The notes under the pieces are model-generated. The model was not told the origin of the DNA, did no database searches, and was given only the letters and a program-made list of their open reading frames with translations. Positions 1 through 5,501 of a stretch of 7,156 bases of DNA are shown in pieces. The stretch lies in contig JAAEQP010001405.1 of NCBI GenBank assembly GCA_024231375.1, forward strand, positions 1 to 7,156, given 5' to 3'. Origin of the DNA: a bacterium. Its GTDB lineage: Bacteria; Hydrogenedentota; Hydrogenedentia; Hydrogenedentiales; SLHB01. Position 1 is the stretch's first letter, and the number at the start of each line of letters is the position of its first letter. Position numbers and translations under genes: made by a program.

Positions 1-59
1 CTACGTCCGCCTGCGGCGGACTCCGCTTGGTACAGGTCCCGCGCGGCGCGGGTTCCCGG
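1..59. repeat. Truncated copy (A) of the palindromic intergenic repeat
   Basis: This is the right part of the element seen complete at 2214-2277 and 3519-3591; the left part lies outside the window. It contains the hairpin GTCCGCC-TGC-GGCGGAC (5-21), the same arms as in the 3519-3591 copy with one loop base changed. The shared block CGCTTGGTACAG follows, then GTCCC with an extra G and an inserted GC-rich stretch (about 41-52, itself a small hairpin CCCGC/GCGGG) before the final CCCGG. It is a diverged or disrupted copy. A non-autonomous REP/MITE-like element is the likely nature; no transposase is visible here. Confidence 0.6.
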
Positions 60-108
60 TTTCTCGCTTCTCTACGCGAAGTAGGTAGGGCGAGACGCCG
101 TAGAATAC

Positions 109-147
109 AGCAGGCGCGCGGCCGGGGTTACCGGCCGCGCGCCTGCT
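109..147. terminator. Strong hairpin, likely transcription terminator of the minus-strand unit
   Basis: A perfect 17-bp stem (left arm 109-125, right arm 131-147) closes a 5-base loop GGTTA. It begins 12 bases beyond the stop of the lyase-like gene. Read on the plus strand the GC-rich stem runs into TTTT (147-150). Read on the minus strand it is followed by TGTATTCT, a weaker U-tract. It could thus end the minus-strand unit and also a plus-strand transcript entering from outside the window. Confidence 0.7.
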
Positions 148-159
148 TTTCAGTCGATT

Positions 160-1068
160 CTACTCGTCGAAGAAGCCTACCTCCTCGAGGGCGGCGCGAA
201 GTGCGGGCACTTTGGCTTCGTCGAAGGGCATGCGCGGAGCGCGGGGCGGTCCCACATCGAGGCCTCGCATCTTCATGATGGCGCGTTCGGTGTTGACGCC
301 GTCGCCGCTGAAGCGGAAGAGGACGCGAATCACCTGGTTGGCTTTCCACTGACACTGACGCGCCGCCTCGAGATCTCCCGCTTGAACGGCGTCGTAGACA
401 GCCACAATGTTCTTGAGTTGGTAGTTGTAAGTCGACCCGACGCCGCCTGAACAGCCCGTGAGCAAGGCCTGCATGAACATCTGATCGCTGCCGTTGAGCA
501 CCGAGTACCGCCCCTTCGCGGCATCCAGAATCCACCAGAGCAGGAAATGGTCGGTATGGGTGTATTTCAGGCCCACGAGGTTGGGAATCTGGTCCAGGAT
601 GTCCAGGAACTGGTCGCCGCCCAGGGCGTGACCTGTCAACGCAGGGATGTAGTAGCAGTAGGTCGGCAAGTCGGCCGCGCGCGCGATAGTCTGCATGTGG
701 TGGACGAATCCGGGTATGCCAACGGGGTAATAGATGGGCGGCACGCTGGCCACGGCGTCGACACCCGCCTTCCGCGCGTCTTCCGCGATGGCAGCGGACT
801 CGTCGCTCGAGATGGTGCCCACGTGAGCGATGATGGGTACCTTCCCCCCGACTTCGTTCACGACGATCTCGGCGACCGTGCGCCGCTCGTCGCGGGTCAG
901 AAGAAATCCGTCGCCCGTGCTGCCGCAAATGAAGAACCCGCCGCAGCCCTGTTCCATGTGATATGCCACGAGTTTGGGAATCATGGCGGCGTTCACGCTT
1001 CCATCGTCGTTGAAGGGTGTCATCAACGCGGGCAAAGCGCCCCGGATAACGAATGCTGGTTCGGACAC
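160..1068 (-). CDS. N-acetylneuraminate lyase-like aldolase (DHDPS/NAL family)
   Basis: A class I (Schiff-base) aldolase of the DHDPS/NAL family, which splits or forms 2-keto acids such as N-acetylneuraminate to pyruvate plus an aldehyde in the cytosol. Visible residues: GSTGDG at 49-54 (GST is the NAL signature, DHDPS usually has GTT), catalytic Tyr139 in YYIPALTG, Schiff-base Lys168 in GLKYTHTD, and GSTYN at 211-215. From memory, YYIPALTG, the region around Lys168, GSTYNY and MGPPR-like VGPPR resemble the vertebrate-type lyases. The NAL segment G-x-D-E reads GSDQ (193-196), so the Glu that contacts the sialic-acid glycerol tail is Gln; substrate may differ. The start is GTG at 1068, with AAGGAG eight bases upstream, giving 302 aa, the normal family length. 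Upstream in-frame starts (1119, 1194) lack good ribosome sites, and 1194 overlaps the preceding gene. It follows the oxidoreductase by 83 bases on the same strand. Family certain; exact substrate not. Confidence 0.88.
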   Translation of the reverse strand: MSEPAFVIRGALPALMTPFNDDGSVNAAMIPKLVAYHMEQGCGGFFICGSTGDGFLLTRDERRTVAEIVVNEVGGKVPIIAHVGTISSDESAAIAEDARKAGVDAVASVPPIYYPVGIPGFVHHMQTIARAADLPTYCYYIPALTGHALGGDQFLDILDQIPNLVGLKYTHTDHFLLWWILDAAKGRYSVLNGSDQMFMQALLTGCSGGVGSTYNYQLKNIVAVYDAVQAGDLEAARQCQWKANQVIRVLFRFSGDGVNTERAIMKMRGLDVGPPRAPRMPFDEAKVPALRAALEEVGFFDE

Positions 1069-1076
1069 GTCTACGT

Positions 1077-1082
1077 CTCCTT
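1077..1082 (-). promoter_or_regulatory. Ribosome binding site deciding the GTG start of the lyase-like gene
   Basis: AAGGAG on the minus strand, eight bases before GTG at 1068. It sets the start well downstream of the longest open frame and restores the usual N-terminus (SEPAFVIRGALPALMTPF). Confidence 0.75.
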
Positions 1083-1151
1083 CGGCCCAAGGCCGTTTTG
1101 AGGTGCTGGAATCTTGCATCCGAGCGCGCCGTGGCGGCGCACGCGGAGTCG

Positions 1152-2159
1152 TCAGAAACGAATATGAATCCCCTGCTCCGAACTCTTCTCGCACGCGAGC
1201 ATGAGCCCGAGGATTTCGCGTTCCTTGGCAAGCGGAAGTAGATACGTCTCTTCGCCTCGGGACGCGGCGACCGCGTGGGCAAGCTCGTCCACATACATCT
1301 GTTCGAAATCATATCCCTCAAGCGGGTCGTTGTGCCACTCGGGAGCGCCTGTGAAGTTTGGTCCTCCGTATTCGGCCCAGCGGAAGCTACGCCAGTCGAA
1401 TTCGACCACGCCCCGTTCGAACATCAGCTTGCGCAAGACGCCTGGGGGCCGCTGGAACATGTCGTGATGGACCACGGCCGATACGCCGGAGGCCAAGTCC
1501 AGGGTCACGTCGTACACATCGCACGCCGCCTCGTCGGTGTCGATGTCAACGGTTCGCCGGCGGGCCATGCAACTGAGGGCCGAGACGTCGCCCGCCATCC
1601 AGGTGAGCATGGCGAATTCGTGGGGAAGCATGTCGAAACACATGCCGCCTTCGGACCGCTTCGACGCATAGAACCCGGTGTACGCCTCATAGGGATGCCA
1701 ATCGGCCACGTGTTGGCCCGCGTGGGACATGTAGCCCAGCAAACGGCCGAGGGGTGACTCGTCCACGAACCGCTTGGCTTCCCGGTGGATAGGGTTGTGA
1801 AGGTAGGTGCAACTCGGCGCGACGAACACGCCCTTCGCCTCGGCCGCGGCCATCACGTCGTCCATCTCTTCGAGCGTCATGACGGATGGCGCTTCGCAGA
1901 ACGCCGGGACCCCGGCCTCGATGCAGGCCAGGAGGCAATCTCTGTGCGTGTGAGGCGGCAGGCAGATGAGGGCGAAGTCGGGTGCCGCAGCCAATCCTTC
2001 TTCCAGAGACGTCACAGTGTCCACGCCGGATTGCTCCGCGATCTCGGCCATGCGGTCTTCGCGCAGATCGGTTCCGATGATATCGGTGATGCCCATCTTG
2101 CGCAGGCAGCGGGCGCGGCGTTTCCCCATGGAACCGCATCCGGCGATTAGATACTTCAT
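1152..2159 (-). CDS. Gfo/Idh/MocA family oxidoreductase with EAP in place of EKP
   Basis: A 335-aa protein of the NAD(P)-dependent sugar dehydrogenase family. The N-terminal Rossmann fold starts at once with the dinucleotide motif GCGSMG (7-12). The family motif EKP reads EAP (89-91), so the usual catalytic or orienting Lys is Ala. The second domain has EGGMCFDMLPHEF (170-182), matching the conserved GG..xD..xHE block, with Asp176 and His180 kept. Segments such as GQHVADWHPYEAY (148-160) resemble, from memory, the Gfo/Idh members found in nonulosonic-acid gene clusters. The ATG at 2159 is chosen because AAGGAG lies seven bases upstream and the glycine motif begins within seven residues; an upstream in-frame start (2189) would add ten unlikely residues. 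The lyase-like gene follows 83 bases downstream, probably cotranscribed. Probable role: oxidation, reduction or redox-assisted rearrangement of a sugar acid. Without the Lys it may use altered chemistry or be a non-catalytic binding protein. Confidence 0.88.
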   Translation of the reverse strand: MKYLIAGCGSMGKRRARCLRKMGITDIIGTDLREDRMAEIAEQSGVDTVTSLEEGLAAAPDFALICLPPHTHRDCLLACIEAGVPAFCEAPSVMTLEEMDDVMAAAEAKGVFVAPSCTYLHNPIHREAKRFVDESPLGRLLGYMSHAGQHVADWHPYEAYTGFYASKRSEGGMCFDMLPHEFAMLTWMAGDVSALSCMARRRTVDIDTDEAACDVYDVTLDLASGVSAVVHHDMFQRPPGVLRKLMFERGVVEFDWRSFRWAEYGGPNFTGAPEWHNDPLEGYDFEQMYVDELAHAVAASRGEETYLLPLAKEREILGLMLACEKSSEQGIHIRF

Positions 2160-2461
2160 CCTCTTACTCCTTGGGCAGTCCGGGGACACGTAGTCGCCGG
2201 TTGCGCCGAAGCCGCGGAAAATACCTGGGACAGTCCCGTCTCGCTACGCTCGCTTGGTACAGTCCCGGATTTTCCGCAAAGTGTCCTCGACGTTCAGCGG
2301 GGACAAGCGCATACGATAGCAGGTCCGAGCATTGCAGGTCACCTTCGGGCCGGATTTTGCGCCGTGGTGCAGGTGTGCGCTACGATGGCGCCCTTGAAGC
2401 TGAATTTACTGGCGGGAAGCGGTGCCATCCCGCGGATGCATGAGGAAGAGGAGAATTTGTC
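2160..2461. promoter_or_regulatory. Divergent intergenic region between the two oxidoreductase genes
   Basis: This 302-bp stretch must hold the promoters of both the minus-strand unit and the plus-strand oxidoreductase. It carries a complete palindromic repeat (2214-2277), with GGGGACAC (2182-2189) and near-inverted GTGTCCTC (2281-2288) on either side of it. Ribosome sites lie at both ends: AAGGAG at 2167-2172 (minus) and GAGGAG at 2448-2453 (plus). A weak plus-strand promoter candidate is TTGCGC (2357-2362), an 18-base spacer and TACGAT (2381-2386). I see no convincing minus-strand promoter, no clear operator and no riboswitch. Confidence 0.5.
2214..2277. repeat. Complete palindromic repeat copy (B), REP/MITE-like
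   Basis: The ends are inverted repeats: 2214-2231 reads GCGGAAAATACCTGGGAC and 2262-2277 reads GTCCCGGATTTTCCGC, whose complement is GCGGAAAATCCGGGAC. Inside is a small palindrome GGGAC-A-GTCCC (2227-2237), then a variable centre with CTCGCTACGCTCG, then the block TCGCTTGGTACAGTCCCGG, identical to the 3519-3591 copy. Such short palindromes in gene gaps are typical of REP elements mobilised in trans by RAYT-type transposases; that link is inferred, as no transposase is present here. Confidence 0.7.
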
Positions 2462-3517
2462 ATGACGACCAAGTGGGGCGTATTGGGATCGGGGGGAATC
2501 GCTCGCAGGCGGACGATTCCGGAGGGCATCCGCGCGGCCGACAACGCCGAGTTGACCGCCGTGTTCGACGTGAACGCCGAGGCCAACGCCGAAGTGGCCA
2601 AGGAATTCGGCGGTGTGGCATGTGCGTCGGAAGACGACCTGTTCGCGAGCGACTGCGACATTGTGTACATCGCCACGCCGGCCGACCTGCATTGCGCGCA
2701 GGTCGAGAAGGCGGCCGCCGCGGGCAAGCACGTGCTCTGTGAGAAGCCGCTCGGAATGACTATTGAAGAGGGCGAGCGCATGCTGGCGGTGTGCCAAGAG
2801 CACAACGTGAAACTCGGCACGGGGTTCATGATGCGGTTCCATGCTCAGCACCAGGCCGCGCTGAAGATGGTGCAGGATGGCGCCATCGGTACGCCCGTGC
2901 TCGGACGGGCGCAACTATCGTGCTGGTACCCGCCGATTCCCGGCGCGTGGCGCCAGGATCCCGGCCAGGGGGGTGGCGGCAGTCTGATGGACATGGGCGG
3001 TCACTGCATCGACGTGCTTGAGATGATTCTTGGCCGCGTGACCAAAGTGTCGTGTATGACGGGCAACTTGGTGCAGGATTACGCCAGCGAGGATACGGCC
3101 GTGGTGCTGTTGGAGTTCGAGAGCGGCGCGAAAGGCGTTGTGGACAATCTTTTCAACGTACCGGACGCGAGTTCCAAGAATCGATTGGAGATCTACGGTT
3201 CCAAGGGCAGCATCCTCGCCGAGGGAACCATCGGGCAGGGCGAGATTGGTCAAATGGTGGCGAATCTCGAAGAGGGCGAGAAGGGGTACGAAGCCCAGCA
3301 GCAGCGCGACGAGGGTGGCGCCGTGGTGGTTGCGCCCGATCCCGTGAACATGTACCGGGCAGAAGTGGAAGCCTTCGCGCAGGCCGTTCTGGACGACACG
3401 CCCGCACCCATCGACGGCGAACTGGGCCTGTGGAGCCAGAAGGTGCTCGCGGCCTGCTATGAATCGGCCAAGACCTGTCAGACGATCTGCCTTTGCAAGG
3501 GGCAGTGCAAGGGATAG
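2462..3517 (+). CDS. Gfo/Idh/MocA family oxidoreductase (canonical EKP)
   Basis: A 351-aa NAD(P)-dependent oxidoreductase of the sugar/inositol dehydrogenase family. The Rossmann domain begins with GVLGSGGIA (6-14). The catalytic EKP is present at 94-96 (CEKPLGMT), and the C-terminal domain has GGGSLMDMGGHCIDVLEMILG (within 171-191), with Asp177 and His181 in the expected substrate-site positions. The ATG start has GAGGAG eight bases upstream and places the glycine motif at the usual distance. The gene diverges from the other oxidoreductase across a 302-bp gap and converges on the three-gene minus-strand unit. The last 13 residues are odd: four Cys (339, 343, 345, 349) encoded partly by a 12-base near-tandem duplication just before the TAG, directly abutting a palindromic repeat. 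Likely oxidises or epimerises a sugar or polyol; the exact substrate cannot be read from the sequence. Confidence 0.92.
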   Translation: MTTKWGVLGSGGIARRRTIPEGIRAADNAELTAVFDVNAEANAEVAKEFGGVACASEDDLFASDCDIVYIATPADLHCAQVEKAAAAGKHVLCEKPLGMTIEEGERMLAVCQEHNVKLGTGFMMRFHAQHQAALKMVQDGAIGTPVLGRAQLSCWYPPIPGAWRQDPGQGGGGSLMDMGGHCIDVLEMILGRVTKVSCMTGNLVQDYASEDTAVVLLEFESGAKGVVDNLFNVPDASSKNRLEIYGSKGSILAEGTIGQGEIGQMVANLEEGEKGYEAQQQRDEGGAVVVAPDPVNMYRAEVEAFAQAVLDDTPAPIDGELGLWSQKVLAACYESAKTCQTICLCKGQCKG

Positions 3518-3518
3518 T

Positions 3519-3591
3519 GGAAAAGGCCTGGGACAGTCCCGTCTGCGTCCGCCTACGGCGGACTTCGCTTGGTACAGTCCCGGTTTTTCGC
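3519..3591. repeat. Complete palindromic repeat copy (C), possibly also a terminator
   Basis: It starts one base after the stop of the plus-strand oxidoreductase. The left end GGAAAAGGCCTGGGAC (3519-3534) is partly complementary to the right end GTCCCGGTTTTTCG (3577-3590). The centre holds a perfect hairpin GTCCGCC-TAC-GGCGGAC (3547-3563) that copy B lacks and copy A shares. Read on the plus strand, the outer GGGAC/GTCCC stem is followed by GG and TTTTT (3584-3588); on the minus strand it is followed by AGGCCTTTTCC. It could therefore end transcription in both directions between these convergent genes. Confidence 0.68.
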
Positions 3592-3606
3592 ATTCCGGAA
3601 TTGCAG

Positions 3607-3640
3607 ACGCCGGAGCGCCTCCAGTAGGGCGATCCGGCGT
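3607..3640. terminator. Hairpin between convergent genes, likely terminator
   Basis: ACGCCGGA (3607-3614) pairs perfectly with TCCGGCGT (3633-3640). Past one mismatch, CGCC (3616-3619) pairs with GGCG (3628-3631), leaving an 8-base loop. It lies 20 bases past the stop of the sialidase-fold gene on the minus strand and 90 bases past the plus-strand oxidoreductase stop. The plus-strand exit reads TTGGTATT, so a T-rich tail is only partial. Confidence 0.5.
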
Positions 3641-3659
3641 TTGGTATTCAGAGGCGCCG

Positions 3660-4784
3660 CTATCCCGCGATGCGGACGTACTCAATCGAGGTGCTGTCGG
3701 CGTGGGGACCGGCGTAGCAGCACACAATAACGGAACCGTCGTTGAGCGGGGCGGCGTGGGGCAATCCGAACGAGAAGGCGCCCATTTCGGACCATGCATC
3801 GGCCATTCCGTTTTTCACCTCAGTCTGCGTCTCAAGCGTGGGCTCCAGGAGCGTCAACTCGGTGGATTCCGGCCAGGTCTGGCCCCGGTCAGAGCTCACG
3901 CGCAGTCTCAGGGCGGGGGAGCCGTCGCGGTCCATGTAGGCCATTACGACACGGCCATCTGGCAATGCGATGGGCTGCGCGGCTTGGCCGGGTGCGCCCG
4001 TGTCGTACAAGGGAGACCACGTCTGGCCGCGGTCGTCGGATGTGCGGGCGTGGATGTTCAAGTACGTGGCGGCCTGTGTGTCGTAGGTCCAGAACACGTT
4101 GAGCATGGTGCCATCGGGCAGGATGGTGGGCCGCTGATCCCAGTAGAAGTGCCGGTTGTCCGGATCGTTGGCAGCCACGGTGTGGCGCGGAAAGGACTGC
4201 CCCTCGTCCGTCGAGAACATGAGGATGGACGAGTGCCGCCACGTGCTGGTGTCGTCCCAGGGCTTGTTCAGTTCGAATTGCAGCGCCAGTTCGCCGTCCG
4301 GGAACGCCAGGACCGGACCGGTAATGGGGGCGGGTGAGGGATAGGGGGTCGTATCAACAAGACGCAGATCCGACCACGTCGCGCCTGCGTCTTCCGACGT
4401 GCTCAAGAAGGTGCGGCAATCGAGCAAGCCCTCGGTCTCGGGGTTGAAAAAGGGGCGATCGGGCACCGTTGCGTCGACCCACATCACGACCGCCAGGAGC
4501 CGGTCGCCGCCCAGGGGCGTCAATCCGCCACACCGCAACCGGCCCTTCCTGCCGTCCACGTCGATATGGGGCCAAGGCTGCGTGGGAGGCGTCCACGTGC
4601 GGCCTTCGTCATCCGAATACGTGAGACACGGCGTCTGTTGGTCCACGTTCTCCTTGATGGGTGCGGCGCGGAAGATGCACAGGCAGCGGCCCGAAGGAAG
4701 AACGGCCAATGACGGGAACGAAAGGGCCGGCTTCCCGGCGACGGATTCATGGAACGCGATGGTCCCTTGGTCGACGATTCTCAC
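3660..4784 (-). CDS. Sialidase-fold (BNR/Asp-box) six-bladed propeller protein, no signal peptide
   Basis: A 374-aa beta-propeller of the sialidase superfamily. Five Asp-boxes (SxDxGxTW type) are visible: SDDEGRTW 57-64, SEDAGATW 130-137, STDEGQSF 191-198, SDDRGQTW 249-256 and SSDRGQTW 297-304. Six blade repeats of the form P-x-L-P-D/S-G are seen near 24, 88, 157, 219, 271 and 345, so the whole protein is one propeller. There is no signal peptide or membrane segment, so it is predicted cytosolic, unlike secreted sialidases. I see no FRIP motif and cannot confirm an Arg triad, so sialidase activity is unproven; many such proteins in polysaccharide-rich bacteria are annotated only by fold. The start is GTG at 4784, with GAAGGA nine bases upstream. 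An ATG at 4793 is the alternative, but GAAGGA would then directly abut it. It is last in a three-gene unit, 54 bases after the cyclase gene. Confidence 0.85.
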   Translation of the reverse strand: MRIVDQGTIAFHESVAGKPALSFPSLAVLPSGRCLCIFRAAPIKENVDQQTPCLTYSDDEGRTWTPPTQPWPHIDVDGRKGRLRCGGLTPLGGDRLLAVVMWVDATVPDRPFFNPETEGLLDCRTFLSTSEDAGATWSDLRLVDTTPYPSPAPITGPVLAFPDGELALQFELNKPWDDTSTWRHSSILMFSTDEGQSFPRHTVAANDPDNRHFYWDQRPTILPDGTMLNVFWTYDTQAATYLNIHARTSDDRGQTWSPLYDTGAPGQAAQPIALPDGRVVMAYMDRDGSPALRLRVSSDRGQTWPESTELTLLEPTLETQTEVKNGMADAWSEMGAFSFGLPHAAPLNDGSVIVCCYAGPHADSTSIEYVRIAG

Positions 4785-4793
4785 GTGGGGCAT

Positions 4794-4799
4794 TCCTTC
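4794..4799 (-). promoter_or_regulatory. Ribosome binding site favouring the GTG start at 4784
   Basis: GAAGGA on the minus strand lies nine bases before GTG 4784 but zero bases before ATG 4793. The spacing favours the GTG; the proteins differ by only three residues. Confidence 0.5.
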
Positions 4800-4838
4800 A
4801 GGTGGTGAGGGGCTATTAGGTACTCCATGGGGCACGGC

Positions 4839-5498
4839 TTATGCCGCGTCAATCTCCAACACGGCGCGGACAGGCGTGCCCATCGCGCCCTGAATCTTCA
4901 TCGGAAACGCGAACAGTCGTCCGCGTGTGAATTCCTCTTCAAACACACTGCATACGGGGGCCAACAGGTACGGCACGCGATCCCAGAACTCCGCCCAGGG
5001 GAAGCATGGCTTCGGGACGTAGTCGAACCGGGGGAAGTCGCCTGCCAAGCACCGGATATCCTGTTCGATGAGCCACAAGGCGGCGTCGCGTGTCAGGTAC
5101 GGACTCCCTTCGAGGAAGTCCGGTTCGCGCCAGTGTTGGTCCCAACCCGTGGCGACGATGACGGCGCTGTCGGGTGCGATCTCCAACCCCAAGGCTTCGA
5201 GGTCGCCTCGCTCGATGGGGGTGTTGGGCTGGGTTGCAGGCACGCGCAGGATGGTGGCATCCATGATGAAATCGCTGATCGGGCAATCGACCACCTTGGG
5301 GGCGGCGGAATCCACATGAGCCCGGGTTTCGATGTAGGTGCCGCTTTGTCCGGTCAGGTGGAAGTGCTGACAGAATACGGGATACTCCGGCGGAAATTCA
5401 GGCGGATGGGGGCAGTCCTGGATACGGACCTGAGGATAAGCTGAAGAGTAGGCCCACATATCGGGTTCAACCCAGCCGCTGATATCTGCATACCGCAT
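4839..5498 (-). CDS. Cyclase-family protein (kynurenine-formamidase-like fold), variant metal motif
   Basis: A 219-aa protein of the cyclase family, whose known members are metal-dependent amide or ester hydrolases such as KynB. The family core HxGTHxDxPxH is altered: here it is GTYIETRAH (53-61), with Tyr in place of a metal His and Glu in place of Asp; the last His (61) and upstream His45 and His47 remain. Other family marks are ATGWD (116-120), GDFPRFD (153-159) and the C-terminal block FPMKIQGAMGTPVRAV (198-213), close to the usual PLKIEG.GSPVRA. The length is normal. ATG 5498 starts three bases after the stop of the upstream gene with only a weak G-rich ribosome site, so translation is probably coupled. 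The product is cytosolic, with no signal peptide. The substrate is unknown; a ring-opening or N-acyl hydrolysis in a sugar-acid or amino-acid pathway is possible. Confidence 0.86.
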   Translation of the reverse strand: MRYADISGWVEPDMWAYSSAYPQVRIQDCPHPPEFPPEYPVFCQHFHLTGQSGTYIETRAHVDSAAPKVVDCPISDFIMDATILRVPATQPNTPIERGDLEALGLEIAPDSAVIVATGWDQHWREPDFLEGSPYLTRDAALWLIEQDIRCLAGDFPRFDYVPKPCFPWAEFWDRVPYLLAPVCSVFEEEFTRGRLFAFPMKIQGAMGTPVRAVLEIDAA

Positions 5499-5501
5499 CG
5501 C

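Noticed and set aside
160..1068. Dihydrodipicolinate synthase (dapA) for lysine synthesis
   Set aside because: GST rather than GTT, YYIPALTG and GSTYNY fit the N-acetylneuraminate lyase branch, and the neighbours are not lysine genes.
128..1321. Minus-strand frame of 397 codons overlapping the lyase-like gene
   Set aside because: Arg-rich low-complexity translation in a different frame from the well-motifed aldolase; a GC shadow.
1..3591. CRISPR-like array from the repeated GGGACAGTCCC/GGTACAGTCCC units
   Set aside because: Copies are more than 1 kb apart, in different gene gaps, with inverted-repeat ends and no spacers or cas genes.
2915..3799. Minus-strand frame of 294 codons opposite the plus-strand oxidoreductase
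   Set aside because: No motifs, His-rich shadow of the Gfo/Idh gene, and it reads through the repeat element.
3459..4337. Plus-strand open frame crossing the end of the oxidoreductase gene, the repeat and the sialidase-fold gene
   Set aside because: It overlaps real genes on both sides and translates the palindromic repeat; no family resemblance.
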